From Bin25 sp026709415 (lineage in GTDB: Bacteria; Bacteroidota; Bacteroidia; Flavobacteriales; Flavobacteriaceae), in assembly GCA_965200045.1 (NCBI GenBank), contig OZ241330.1, forward strand, positions 620,001 through 684,000: 64,000 nucleotides of DNA, read 5' to 3'. Shown here one piece after another: positions 34,340 to 43,699 of this stretch. The first letter of the stretch is position 1. The number at the start of each line of letters is the position of its first letter. Below the pieces are notes generated by a model that saw only the letters and a program-made list of their open reading frames with translations, did not search any database and was not told the DNA's origin. The position numbers were made by a program, and so were the translations under genes.

Positions 34340-35959
34340 ATGAAAAGGGGGTTGATTTTTTTGATTTTGGGATGTTATCTCAGTTACGGTCAAATCCAAA
34401 CAGGTTTGGAAGCTAAAGTAGATACGACGGAACTTAAAATTGGAGAGCAGTTGAATCTGACGCTAGAATTAACGATTGATACGCTTGCCCAAGTTGAGTT
34501 TCCGGCCAATCCAAGATTTGCGCCATTTGAAATCATCGAAGAAAGTTTGTTGGATACCATCAAAGCCCAAAATCATTACACGTTTGTTAAAAAATATGGG
34601 CTGATTCAATTCGATTCAGGAAATTATATTATTCCCCAACAAGCCGTTTTTGTCAATGGCTTTATCCAAGTCAGTGACTCCATTCCCATAAGGGTCAATA
34701 CGGTAGCTGTCGATACATTGCAACAACCCATGTTTGATATCAAACCCTTCATGGGCGTACATCGAAATTATGATCGATTGATTCGAATCCTTTTGTATGG
34801 GTTATTGGGGCTGTTTATCCTGGCTGGCATCATTCATACTTATTTTTTCAAAAAACAACAAAAAAAACTACAAGAATTAGGACTGTCCCCCTTTGAAAAA
34901 GCCCTAAAAGATTTAAAAAATTTAGAAAACCAAAAACTAGAATCTCAAAGAGATTACAAAGATTTCTATACCCAATTGGTTGATATTTTGAGGCATTATT
35001 TAGAAAACGAGACGGATATTGATGCCTTAGAAAGTACTTCAAGAGAATTGCTTGATAAGCTCCATCAATACCAAAAAGAAGAAAAGCTATCATCACATTC
35101 TCAATGGATTGCTGATCTAGAAGGGGCTCTCAACAATGCTGACATGGTAAAATTTGCTCGAATGCAACTAGATCCCCGAGTTGCTCAAAGCGATAAAGAG
35201 TTAGTCCAATCAACGGTCATTGATGTCAGGCAATCCCTACCGGAACCTACCGAAGAACAATTAAAAGAAACCCAAGCTTTTCAAATGATGCTTGCAAAAA
35301 AGAAAAAAAGACAGCAACTCATCTATGGGTTGAGTTCTTTTTTTGGGCTATTAGTCATCGGGCTGGTGGTTTCCATGCTCATCCACGGATATTATCCAGT
35401 TCGAGATACCATACTGGGGTATCCGACAAAAAGAATGCTGCAGTCCAATTGGGTACAATCGGAATATGGTTGGCCATCGGTTCAGTTGACAACCCCCCAA
35501 GTACTCATTCGCCAAGAAACCACAAAACGACAGGAGTCCCTTTTTGAATGGGGTGTGTTAGGAGATCGATTTTATAGTTCATTATATCATGGACCCTTTG
35601 ATCATCAGGTAACAGGAACCACTCCAAGTCAAGATTCCATCGTGCCACCAAGTGGGGAGATGTTTATTGAAAAAGTGGCAGACCAGATCCAAGAATTAGG
35701 CGGTCGAAATATATTTATTGATGGAAATCAAATCACCTTACCAAAAGGAGACCAGGCAATTTCCATTGATGGAAGGTTTGATTACGCTAGCGACGACCAA
35801 GTCCAAACAAACCGCTATGACTTTACAGTGATACTGGTATTATTTGAGCAAAGGCAAATCAATTTCAAATTGATTTACCCCACCGATGATCGGTACGCAT
35901 CAGAGATAAAAGACCGCATACTGGAAAGTTTTGAAATCCAAAATCAAGAGGGAACATGA
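34340..35959 (+). CDS. BatD-like/DUF4381-like membrane protein between DUF58 and batA
   Basis: 539-aa envelope protein. Signal peptide (1-17, end YG/QI); a periplasmic beta domain resembling the N-terminus of BatD (about 20-135, EAKVDTTELKIGEQLNLTLEL); a TM helix (about 150-168); a cytosolic helical region of DUF4381 type (SPFEKALKDLKNLENQ ... FYTQLVDILRHYLE); a second TM (about 325-350); and a periplasmic C-terminal domain. It is embedded in the Bat operon (3 bp after DUF58, 4-bp overlap with batA), so it is presumably part of the same membrane assembly. The C-terminal domain is unrecognised. Confidence 0.75.
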   Translation: MKRGLIFLILGCYLSYGQIQTGLEAKVDTTELKIGEQLNLTLELTIDTLAQVEFPANPRFAPFEIIEESLLDTIKAQNHYTFVKKYGLIQFDSGNYIIPQQAVFVNGFIQVSDSIPIRVNTVAVDTLQQPMFDIKPFMGVHRNYDRLIRILLYGLLGLFILAGIIHTYFFKKQQKKLQELGLSPFEKALKDLKNLENQKLESQRDYKDFYTQLVDILRHYLENETDIDALESTSRELLDKLHQYQKEEKLSSHSQWIADLEGALNNADMVKFARMQLDPRVAQSDKELVQSTVIDVRQSLPEPTEEQLKETQAFQMMLAKKKKRQQLIYGLSSFFGLLVIGLVVSMLIHGYYPVRDTILGYPTKRMLQSNWVQSEYGWPSVQLTTPQVLIRQETTKRQESLFEWGVLGDRFYSSLYHGPFDHQVTGTTPSQDSIVPPSGEMFIEKVADQIQELGGRNIFIDGNQITLPKGDQAISIDGRFDYASDDQVQTNRYDFTVILVLFEQRQINFKLIYPTDDRYASEIKDRILESFEIQNQEGT

Positions 35960-36960
35960 TCGATCAAATAGTTTTTGAAAATCCAGAATTTTTATGGTTG
36001 TTATGTTTGATGCCGATCGGAGCCGCTGGCTACTATTTCTTTTGGACTAGTTCCCGACCACTGGTCAAACTGCCATCCTTAGAAGGGTTCAAAAACTCTA
36101 AATCATTCATTCCAAAAGCATTGCCTTTATTGCCGAGTTTGCAGTTATTCGCTCTGGGATTTTTTGTTTTGGGATTGGCTCGCCCTCAAATAGTCAATGT
36201 TTCCACGCAATCCTTTACTTCTTCGGGCATTGATATTGTTATGGCGATTGATGTTTCATCGAGCATGTTGGCTAGAGATTTAAAACCTAATCGATTGACG
36301 GCTTTAAAAGAAGTGGCCGCTAATTTTATTGAAGATCGTTATACCGATCGAATTGGATTAGTCGTTTATGCCGGGGAAAGTTATACTAAAACCCCTATCA
36401 CGAGCGATCAATCAATTGTCAAAAATGCCCTGAGTCAAGTATCCTATCAAGGAATACTGCAAGATGGCACCGCCATTGGAATGGGTTTAGCAACCGCTGT
36501 CAACCGACTAAAGGATAGCAAATCAAAAAGTAAAGTCATTATTTTATTGACGGATGGAGTCAATAATTCCGGATTTATTGACCCACTAGCCGCTGTGGAA
36601 TTGGCCAAAGAATTCAACATAAAAACCTATACCATAGGTTTGGGAAGTAACGGACAAGCCATGGCCCCGGTAGCTATATTACCAAATGGTCAATTTCAAT
36701 ATGGATTGACCGAAGTCGAAATCGATCAAGAATTATTACAAGAAATAGCCCAGTCGACAGGTGGACAGTATTTTAGAGCAACCGACAATCGTAGTTTAGA
36801 AGAAATTTACGAAGAAATCAATAAACTAGAAAAGACAGAAATAGAAGAATTTAAATACTATAATTACCAAGAAATGTATCGAATGCCTGTCATCATTGGA
36901 TTAATCTTGTTAGTCATGCAGTGGATATTAAGAAAAACCCTTTTTAGAAGTTTTATTTAG
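35956..36960 (+). CDS. batA: BatA, VWA-domain membrane protein
   Basis: Inner-membrane protein with a periplasmic von Willebrand A domain, flanked by TM helices (about 12-30, 55-75 and 305-325). MIDAS motif D-V-S-S-S in VMAIDVSSSMLARDLKPNRL, with TPITSD and LLTDGVNN as the second and third metal loops. It overlaps the upstream stop by 4 bp and is followed immediately by batB with no spacer. Bat proteins are linked to oxygen tolerance in Bacteroides and Leptospira; here the exact role is inferred. Confidence 0.93.
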   Translation: MIDQIVFENPEFLWLLCLMPIGAAGYYFFWTSSRPLVKLPSLEGFKNSKSFIPKALPLLPSLQLFALGFFVLGLARPQIVNVSTQSFTSSGIDIVMAIDVSSSMLARDLKPNRLTALKEVAANFIEDRYTDRIGLVVYAGESYTKTPITSDQSIVKNALSQVSYQGILQDGTAIGMGLATAVNRLKDSKSKSKVIILLTDGVNNSGFIDPLAAVELAKEFNIKTYTIGLGSNGQAMAPVAILPNGQFQYGLTEVEIDQELLQEIAQSTGGQYFRATDNRSLEEIYEEINKLEKTEIEEFKYYNYQEMYRMPVIIGLILLVMQWILRKTLFRSFI

Positions 36961-37998
36961 ATGTATCAACTAGACAACACGACATATTTCTATATTTTAT
37001 TGCTTTTACCAGTGATTTGGTTGGGGTATTATATGATTAAACGATGGAAGCATAAAGCACAAAAAGCGTTTGCGACACCGGAAATGCTCGATATTCTTTC
37101 ACCAAACCGTTCAAAATTCAAACCGGGGCTGAAACTGTTTCTTTTTTCTCTGATGATTGGTTTATTGACCATGGCCTTGGTGAACCCTAAAATAGGGTCA
37201 GAAGTCGAAACGGTTAGACGACAAGGAGTGGATATCGTTTTTGCCGTTGATGTGTCTAAAAGCATGCTAGCTGAAGATGTGGCTCCCAATCGGATAGAAA
37301 AAGCCAAACATTTGGTCAATTCTATTATTTCTGAATTGGTCAGTGATCGCATCGGTATTGTGGCTTATGCGGCTCAAGCCATTCCACAATTGCCTATTAC
37401 TACAGACTATAGTGCAGCTAAAATGTTTTTACAAGCACTCAATACGGATATGTTATCTTCCCAAGGAACGGCGCTTTCGAGTGCCATCAGTTTGTCTTCT
37501 TCTTATTTTGATTCATCCAATCAAACCAATAAAATCATTTTTCTTTTGACCGATGGTGAAGATCATCAGCAACAAATTGAAAGTGCTGTAGAAGCCGCTG
37601 TAGAAAAAGGGGTTAAAATATTTACCATTGGCATCGGTACAGAAACAGGAGCTCCCATACCAATTAAACAAGGGGGAGTGATTGAATCCTATAAAAAAGA
37701 TATTGATGGCAATGTGGTCATTACCAAGCGAAACACCCAAATCCTTCAAAGCGTTGCTCAAATTTCTCAAGGTCAATATCAAGATGGTAACGATACACAA
37801 GCCGTTTTGGATTTTGTTGCACAATCGCTAGATCAAATTGATAAAAAAGAGTTTGAAAGTCAAGAATTTATCAGTTACAAAGATCGGTTTCAACCGTTTA
37901 TATTCATGGTGATTGTCTTGCTCTTTTTGGATATATTTATATTCGAGACCAAGACAAAATGGATTCAAAAAATCAATTTATTCAATGAAAATAAATAG
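36961..37998 (+). CDS. batB: BatB, VWA-domain membrane protein
   Basis: Paralogue of BatA with the same architecture: two N-terminal hydrophobic helices, a VWA domain with MIDAS VFAVDVSKSMLAEDVAPNR, LPITTD and LLTDGEDH, and a C-terminal TM helix (about 308-328). At 345 aa the length is normal. The start codon directly follows the batA stop, and the last 14 bp overlap batC. Confidence 0.93.
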   Translation: MYQLDNTTYFYILLLLPVIWLGYYMIKRWKHKAQKAFATPEMLDILSPNRSKFKPGLKLFLFSLMIGLLTMALVNPKIGSEVETVRRQGVDIVFAVDVSKSMLAEDVAPNRIEKAKHLVNSIISELVSDRIGIVAYAAQAIPQLPITTDYSAAKMFLQALNTDMLSSQGTALSSAISLSSSYFDSSNQTNKIIFLLTDGEDHQQQIESAVEAAVEKGVKIFTIGIGTETGAPIPIKQGGVIESYKKDIDGNVVITKRNTQILQSVAQISQGQYQDGNDTQAVLDFVAQSLDQIDKKEFESQEFISYKDRFQPFIFMVIVLLFLDIFIFETKTKWIQKINLFNENK

Positions 37999-38752
37999 CC
38001 TAAAAATCCCCATTTTGATTGGAATTTTAAGCCCTTTTTGGTTTTCAGCGCATGCCCAAGATGCCCAAAATTTAATTCATCAAGGCAATCAAAAATTGGT
38101 TGAAAAATCCTATACTAAAGCCGAATTTAAATTTAGAAAAGCTATTTCTGAATCTCCTCAACAAATGGAAGGCGTTTATAATTTGGGGAACGTCCATTAC
38201 CGAAGTGAAGATTATCAAGAAGCATCCCAGCGGTTTCTTCAAACTCAAAAACTAGCTACTTCCAACGAAAAAAGGCATAAAGCGTTTCACAATTTGGGAA
38301 ATGCTTTGATGAAAAAAAAAGATTATCCCCAAGCCGTGAAAGCTTATAAAAATGCACTGCGAAACAATCCCAAAGACGATGAAACAAGATACAACTATGC
38401 ATTGGCTAAATCTCTTTTGGAACAAGAAAGACAACAAAATGATCCATCGGAACAGAATCAAGAGAACCAAGAGGATGATCAGTCCGATCAAAATGATCAA
38501 AATGAAAATCAATCTGAAGAGGATTCTTCAGATGAGAATCAAGATGATGGACAAAGTCAACCGGATAATCAATCTGGTCAAGACCAAGAACAGCAAGATC
38601 AAAATCCTCAATCACAGCAGCAAAACAGATTATCACCTCAGCAAATAAAGAATCTTCTTCAAGCAATGGATAATCAAGAAAAAAATGTACAAGAAAAAAT
38701 CAATGCACAAAGAGTAAGAGGAACGTCTCAAAGTGCAAGAAAAGATTGGTAA
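37985..38752 (+). CDS. batC: BatC, TPR protein with acidic Gln/Asn tail
   Basis: Exported TPR protein of the Bat complex. A signal peptide (about 1-22, end AHAQ/DA) is followed by three TPR-like repeats (about 25-140, EGVYNLGNVHYRSEDYQEAS, KAYKNALRNNPKDDETRYNYA). A low-complexity region of about 75 residues made almost only of Q, N, D, E and S lies at 38420-38640, and a short basic C-terminus follows. The ATG at 37985 sits within batB (14-bp overlap). The acidic tail may bind partners or calcium; this is inference. Confidence 0.9.
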   Translation: MKINSLKIPILIGILSPFWFSAHAQDAQNLIHQGNQKLVEKSYTKAEFKFRKAISESPQQMEGVYNLGNVHYRSEDYQEASQRFLQTQKLATSNEKRHKAFHNLGNALMKKKDYPQAVKAYKNALRNNPKDDETRYNYALAKSLLEQERQQNDPSEQNQENQEDDQSDQNDQNENQSEEDSSDENQDDGQSQPDNQSGQDQEQQDQNPQSQQQNRLSPQQIKNLLQAMDNQEKNVQEKINAQRVRGTSQSARKDW

Positions 38753-38754
38753 AC

Positions 38755-40530
38755 ATGAGAGGCAAAGTGTCCATTTTGCTTTGGTTTTGTTTGGTATTAC
38801 CATTCAGTGTCTTTTCACAAATTACGTTTGAAGCCAAATTAAGTCGAGACAAGCTTGGATTGAATGAAAATTTACAAGTCGAGTTTGTCATGAATGAAAA
38901 TGGAGACAACTTTATTCCGCCCTCCTTTGAAGGATTTCGAGTCGTTAGCGGTCCTTCACAAAGCGTATCTCGTCAGTACATCAATGGGGTGAGTTCGTTT
39001 TCGAAATCGTATTCCTATTTTTTACAACCCAATAGAAAAGGTTTCATCACCATAGAGCAAGCCGCCGTAACGTTTGAGGGCGAAGAGTATAAAACCGAGC
39101 CAGTAACCGTTCAAGTTACCGATGCCGTTGAAAGACCTAATGATCCCAATAATTACCAATTTCAGATACAAGACAATGTGCATTTAGTGACCCATATCTC
39201 GAATGCATCACCTTATATCAATCAGGGCGTTCTTGTGGAATACAAATTATATTTTCAAAATCCCGTCAATATTTCTGATGTCACTCAAATCAATACCCCA
39301 TCTTATGCTGATTTTTGGAGCAACAACATTGACATCGGGCAAATCAAAGTCAACCCTAGAGGCTCTTACAATGGTCAACCTTATAATGAAGTGCTATGGA
39401 AAAAAGTGTTGTTGTATCCACAACGGTCAGGAATAATAGAATTAGACCCTTTGGTTTTGGGGATGACCATTAGTGTTCCTACCAATCGAAGAGATTTATT
39501 CGGCAGTCGAATCTATAACCAAGTGCAAGAAAATATCAGCACCAATCCCCGTAGGATTAATGTGAAAGAGTTGCCATTAGAAGGACAACCGGCGGGGTTT
39601 TCTGGAGCCGTAGGCACTTTTGATTTTAATGTTTTGGCTAATAAAACGAGCTTGAATGCCTCAGAATCGCTTCAAATTAGAGTCAAAGTCGAAGGCAGAG
39701 GAAATCTGGGATTATTTCCTTTACCAGAATTGATAGCTCCTAGTAATCTTGAAGTATTTCAGCCAGAAAGGCAAGAAAGCATTAACATTCAAGGGAGTTC
39801 TTCGAGCGGACAAGTGGAAGACATTTACACCATTGTATCCAGAGTTCAAGGAAGTTATCCAATCCCATCATTGACCTTTTCTTATTTCGATCCTGAACTA
39901 GAAATCTATAAAATGATTAATTCACAAGAACAAATCATTTCGGTTTATGGAGATCCGACAGATCCTGCATCCACCATTTCAACTGTCAATCAAGCCAACC
40001 CATCAATCAATTTGGTGACCGGTGAAACAAAATCATTTCGATTCATAAAGCTCAATACCTCGTTAGAAAGTATTTTAGAAAAGGGATTTTGGTTAAGCAC
40101 GCTGTTTTGGACATTGTTTTTAACCCCATGGTTATTGATGATCATCGTCTTATTGACTAAAAAATTGTTGTTTGATCGAAAATCGGATCCTCTTTCGAAA
40201 CAACAAAAGACAGCTAATCGATTGGCTAAAAAGTTTTTAAGTGCTGCCAAAAAGCAAATGAATCAACCATCGGCTTTTTATTTGGCTCTTGAAAAAGGAC
40301 TTCATACCTATTTAAAAGCCAAATTTAAAATTGAGACCATTGAATTCAGCAAAGACAAAATCCGAGAATTACTCAATCATAATGGAGTGGATGATGAGAT
40401 TATGCATGAATTTATCGCCCTATTAAGCAATTGTGAACAGGCTCGATATGGACTTGGATTAACAGTCAATGTTAGAGAGGACTTTGAAATTGCCAGTCGA
40501 ATCATGGCTCAATTAGACAAACAACTTTAA
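38755..40530 (+). CDS. batD: BatD family protein
   Basis: Large envelope protein. Signal peptide (about 1-22, ending VFSQ/IT), several Ig-like beta domains (about 25-420: EAKLSRDKLGLNENLQVEF), one TM helix (about 445-465, LFWTLFLTPWLLMIIVLL) and a cytosolic helical tail with a DUF4381-like AFYLALEKGLHTYLKAKF motif. The ATG at 38755 is 2 bp after the batC stop; a TTG at 38746 would extend it by three codons. 591 aa is typical. One base separates its stop from batE. Confidence 0.92.
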   Translation: MRGKVSILLWFCLVLPFSVFSQITFEAKLSRDKLGLNENLQVEFVMNENGDNFIPPSFEGFRVVSGPSQSVSRQYINGVSSFSKSYSYFLQPNRKGFITIEQAAVTFEGEEYKTEPVTVQVTDAVERPNDPNNYQFQIQDNVHLVTHISNASPYINQGVLVEYKLYFQNPVNISDVTQINTPSYADFWSNNIDIGQIKVNPRGSYNGQPYNEVLWKKVLLYPQRSGIIELDPLVLGMTISVPTNRRDLFGSRIYNQVQENISTNPRRINVKELPLEGQPAGFSGAVGTFDFNVLANKTSLNASESLQIRVKVEGRGNLGLFPLPELIAPSNLEVFQPERQESINIQGSSSSGQVEDIYTIVSRVQGSYPIPSLTFSYFDPELEIYKMINSQEQIISVYGDPTDPASTISTVNQANPSINLVTGETKSFRFIKLNTSLESILEKGFWLSTLFWTLFLTPWLLMIIVLLTKKLLFDRKSDPLSKQQKTANRLAKKFLSAAKKQMNQPSAFYLALEKGLHTYLKAKFKIETIEFSKDKIRELLNHNGVDDEIMHEFIALLSNCEQARYGLGLTVNVREDFEIASRIMAQLDKQL

Positions 40531-40531
40531 A

Positions 40532-41329
40532 ATGAATTCACCACAGTTGACCTTTTGTAATATCAATTTTAAATCGGTTGTTTTTTTGTTTTTATTCAGT
40601 TCAGGTCCGATGTTACTTTGGGGTCAATCTTCTCTTGAAGAAATTTTTAGCCAAGGAAACGAAGCCTATAACAATGGAGAATTTCAGCAAGCTCTATTAT
40701 TGTACAATCAAATTTTAGAGCAAGGCAAACATAGTCCTGAATTATATTTCAATATGGCTAATAGTTATTATCGACTCAATATGGTTGGCCAAGCTAATTT
40801 TTATTTTGAAAAAGCGAAATTACTGGCCCCCACTAATGAAGACATTTTGATCAACAGTGAATTTGCTCAAAATATGACATTAGACACCATTGTTCCTTTA
40901 AGAACTTCTCCAATTGAGCAACTCATGTCAAAATATTTTAGACTGTTTTCAATCGATCGATGGGCATTGATAACCGTTATTGCGGGATGGATGATATTAA
41001 TTCTATTTATTTGGTTTTTGTGGTCAGGTGCCCCGAGTCAAAAAAAAATTCTATTTGGGGGAATGTGCTTCTTTTTGCTATTGTGGATTTTGTCTTCTGT
41101 TACAACTTATCACTTAAATAATCACAAAAACAATCGCATCTATGCCATTATCTTTTCTGAACAGATAGAGATTTTTTCTGAACCCAACGAGCGATCTGAA
41201 ATTCAATTTTATCTTCATGAAGGAACAAAAGTGGAATTGATTGAAAACTTACAACAGTGGCAAAATATTCGTCTTGCCAATGGAGCTAGCGGTTGGGTCA
41301 ATGATGCCGAGTTGAGAATTATTGAATAA
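40532..41329 (+). CDS. batE: BatE, TPR/SH3-domain membrane protein
   Basis: Last gene of the Bat operon. Signal-anchor/signal peptide (about 10-30), TPR repeats (about 33-105, GNEAYNNGEFQQALLLYNQIL), two TM helices (about 147-165 and 170-190) and a C-terminal bacterial SH3-like domain (about 210-262, EIFSEPNERSEIQFYLHEGTKVELIE ... GWVNDAELR). The 265-aa length matches. It is convergent with cvpA-like, with the stops almost touching and only a weak TTGAATAATTCAA palindrome at the junction. Confidence 0.9.
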   Translation: MNSPQLTFCNINFKSVVFLFLFSSGPMLLWGQSSLEEIFSQGNEAYNNGEFQQALLLYNQILEQGKHSPELYFNMANSYYRLNMVGQANFYFEKAKLLAPTNEDILINSEFAQNMTLDTIVPLRTSPIEQLMSKYFRLFSIDRWALITVIAGWMILILFIWFLWSGAPSQKKILFGGMCFFLLLWILSSVTTYHLNNHKNNRIYAIIFSEQIEIFSEPNERSEIQFYLHEGTKVELIENLQQWQNIRLANGASGWVNDAELRIIE

Positions 41330-41330
41330 T

Positions 41331-41852
41331 TCAAGTCGTTTGATTGGGAGTGTTCTTTTCTATGGAATCATAACTAAAGAAGTCTAGTATGGATTCTCCT
41401 AAACCAAGACTAAATTGGTATAAAATCGAATGATCAAAATAAGCTTGTGGGATAATTTGTATGACATCGTTTCCTCTTTGCGCTATGACGGCCAACAAAC
41501 AAAGTAGTAACATAGCTTTGATGACGCCAAAGATGACACCCAGTAATCTATTGAACCAACCAAGAAAAATGAGTTTTAAGAGTCTTGTAATGAGATTTCC
41601 GATAAAATGCATGATCATGACCACAAGAGCAAATACTATAAAAAACGCAACAATTTGAATTAATTCAAAACTAAATGCCACTTGTTGGTGAGCAAGAGTG
41701 GCAATGGTATTGGTGTATTTTAGGGCAACGATAATCCCGATAAATACAGAAGCTATTTGGGTCAGTTCAATCACAAAACCGTTGGAATATCCTCTGATAA
41801 TGCCAATGAGAATGATGATGCCTCCGATAATATCTAAAAGATAGTAAACCAT
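41331..41852 (-). CDS. CvpA-family membrane protein
   Basis: 173-aa inner-membrane protein with four predicted TM helices (about 5-22, 28-46, 62-88, 100-122) and the CvpA pattern DIIGGIIILIGIIRGYSNGFVIEL at the N-terminus. The family is required for colicin V production in E. coli and is tied more generally to envelope integrity; the molecular function is unsettled. Single gene, convergent with the Bat operon. Confidence 0.88.
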   Translation of the reverse strand: MVYYLLDIIGGIIILIGIIRGYSNGFVIELTQIASVFIGIIVALKYTNTIATLAHQQVAFSFELIQIVAFFIVFALVVMIMHFIGNLITRLLKLIFLGWFNRLLGVIFGVIKAMLLLCLLAVIAQRGNDVIQIIPQAYFDHSILYQFSLGLGESILDFFSYDSIEKNTPNQTT

Positions 41853-42081
41853 CGGTTTAAAAAGCTAAAAACTCAACTTTTTTGATTGATTTTTCGTGTC
41901 ATGACATAATAAATTACACCTTCATTGATCATTAAACAAAACGTTAAAAAACTTCAAAATCCAAGCCCTTATGTGTAGCAAAAATACCAATTGGAATGCA
42001 TAGATTAAGCCCCTTGATCGTTGGAAAGCTAGGGTCATACGTGCAACATTTAGAGTAAGCTAATTAAATTTGCCGATTAAC

Positions 42082-42426
42082 ATGAACAAGAAACAAAAAT
42101 GGGATTCATTAGTTAAAAAACTTTCAAAAAAATTTTCTTCTGGAGAAAATATTGACATGGAAGGAATTCTCTATCTCATCGGATTACAGGAATATAACAA
42201 GCCTTATCAGAGATTTCGAAAAGACGATAATGTTAATTTAATTCATATTGGTATTTGTACCATCTTAGAACCTTATGGGTATTACTCTTTTGACCAGTAT
42301 GATCAAGATGGTTGGCCACATTTTAAATTGGAAGAAAAACTTCCCAATCTAAAATCAGGAGAACAAATTGTTTTGCTTAAGAGTGCGATTTTAGAGTACT
42401 TTTCTAAAACAGAGTTAAACGCATAA
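42082..42426 (+). CDS. Conserved hypothetical protein, 114 aa
   Basis: Small soluble protein with no family I can name. It starts MNKKQKWDSLVKKLSKKF, has an acidic/aromatic middle (YNKPYQRFRKDDNVNLIHIG, YGYYSFDQYDQDGWPHF) and ends in a helix (LLKSAILEYFSKTE). No signal peptide or TM segment. The ATG at 42082 is preferred over the TTG at 42070. Codon use is like that of its neighbours, and the compositional balance suggests a real gene. It stands alone between cvpA and the Panacea pair; the 229 bp before it show nothing notable. Confidence 0.65.
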   Translation: MNKKQKWDSLVKKLSKKFSSGENIDMEGILYLIGLQEYNKPYQRFRKDDNVNLIHIGICTILEPYGYYSFDQYDQDGWPHFKLEEKLPNLKSGEQIVLLKSAILEYFSKTELNA

Positions 42427-42517
42427 CTTTGGAAACCCTACAGCATTTTCTTGTTTTTAACAATTCAAAATAGGTGAGTCGCATCCCAATTTTGGGCTAT
42501 GATGCAACAAATTTAAG

Positions 42518-42874
42518 TTATGTCGAAGATTTGTTTTTGCTTTGAATTGGGATTTTCATAGATCCCCCAGCAACGATAACGACTAGAGTCGTTAAAATAG
42601 CAGTGATTGTTGTTATGGAGACAATGACAACGGAATCGGAATAAACATGATGTTTGGTATTCCATATAACTAACCAATATATGGAAATTATCCATAGGGG
42701 AATAAAAAATATTAGAAACCAACCATAAAATGTTCTGAGTCTGTGATTTGCTCGTTCTCTTTGATATCTAACCTTTCTCGTTTTCGCATCATATAATTCT
42801 CCTTCGGTTACTTTAGATTTTTTATCCTTTTCAGTTTTTTCTATGAGCTTGGATTCCTTTGCCTCTTTATTCAT
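42518..42874 (-). CDS. Two-TM membrane protein next to a Panacea antitoxin (candidate toxin)
   Basis: 118-aa protein. A highly charged Lys/Glu N-terminal cytosolic segment (1-46) is followed by TM1 (about 49-71, GWFLIFFIPLWIISIYWLVIW), TM2 (about 80-103, ending VIVAGG) and a short basic tail. No catalytic motif. It begins 26 bp downstream of the Panacea-domain gene in the same orientation, the usual place for a PanA-controlled toxin, and small membrane proteins are among toxins known to pair with Panacea antitoxins. Toxicity is inference; it might instead be an unrelated membrane protein. Confidence 0.7.
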   Translation of the reverse strand: MNKEAKESKLIEKTEKDKKSKVTEGELYDAKTRKVRYQRERANHRLRTFYGWFLIFFIPLWIISIYWLVIWNTKHHVYSDSVVIVSITTITAILTTLVVIVAGGSMKIPIQSKNKSST

Positions 42875-42900
42875 ATAAACTCGCTATTTTCTTTAATCAA

Positions 42901-43419
42901 TTATATTTTACCTAACTTCAGTCTCAAATAATAAGATTTAATTCTTCTAACGGGAATTTCTTTTTCAATCAAATCATCATAAGTCTTCCACCAAGGAGTC
43001 TCTTTTTCGTGAGTTAAGAAAACTAAATGTCCTGACGAGGCGTTTTTATAAGTTCTCCACAGCATATCTAAGGTTTGACGAATTTCAGAGTTGATTTCTC
43101 TCTCATCGGCATCTTTAATGATATTCTTTTTCAAATCGTAGATAACCGCTTTGGTCCCCTCTTCGATTTTTCTTCCTTCAAACTTTTTAAATTGATGGTA
43201 AAGTGATGGAATCACGGGGCCATATTTCCACGCTCTTATGGAATCCTTAAATAGCACTTTTTTAGACCCTAAAACGAGACTCCAACCAAAAAAGATGTAG
43301 ACGAGTTTTTGTAGTTTTAAATTCGTTATTTCTACGCTATCCATGCTAGCTTTCTCAAGGATATAATTAGCTATATGAGCAGCTGTATAAGGAGGATTTT
43401 TAGTTTCAACTTTTGCCAT
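42901..43419 (-). CDS. Panacea (DUF4065/SocA-like) antitoxin-domain protein
   Basis: 172-aa all-helical protein. The Panacea block is clear: AHIANYILEKASM, then ITNLKLQKLVYIFFGWSLV (about 28-46), and AWKYGPVIPSLYHQFKKFEG (about 67-86). These elements define the domain used as a versatile antitoxin and proteolysis adaptor. The C-terminal part (about 110-172, LDMLWRTYKNASSGHLVFLTHEKETPWWKTY) also fits the family. The gene is first in a two-gene unit with the TM protein downstream. The 280-bp space to pheS contains no gene. Confidence 0.88.
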   Translation of the reverse strand: MAKVETKNPPYTAAHIANYILEKASMDSVEITNLKLQKLVYIFFGWSLVLGSKKVLFKDSIRAWKYGPVIPSLYHQFKKFEGRKIEEGTKAVIYDLKKNIIKDADEREINSEIRQTLDMLWRTYKNASSGHLVFLTHEKETPWWKTYDDLIEKEIPVRRIKSYYLRLKLGKI

Positions 43420-43699
43420 TTTTATTCACACAAGTTGTTTAGAAAACGTTGTTGGAATTTGACCATTCTTTGACTTTGGATGATTTCTTAGGAAAAAATA
43501 CTTGGAACCATAGAGCATTCACATTCATTTACAGTGAGTTATAAACTACACAAATCCACCGTTAAGGCATTGAAAATAGGGTTTTATCAAGTTGATACTT
43601 TGCCAAAGTTAGTCAATCTCAATAAATTTGTTTTTTATTCGTGAGAATTCCATCTTAAAAAAACAGAACACAAAAACTCCCGTTGAATTTAAGTTTCTT

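Noticed and set aside
38252..38666. Antisense frames over the BatC acidic tail
   Set aside because: Produced by the low-complexity CAAGAT-type codons of batC; not genes.
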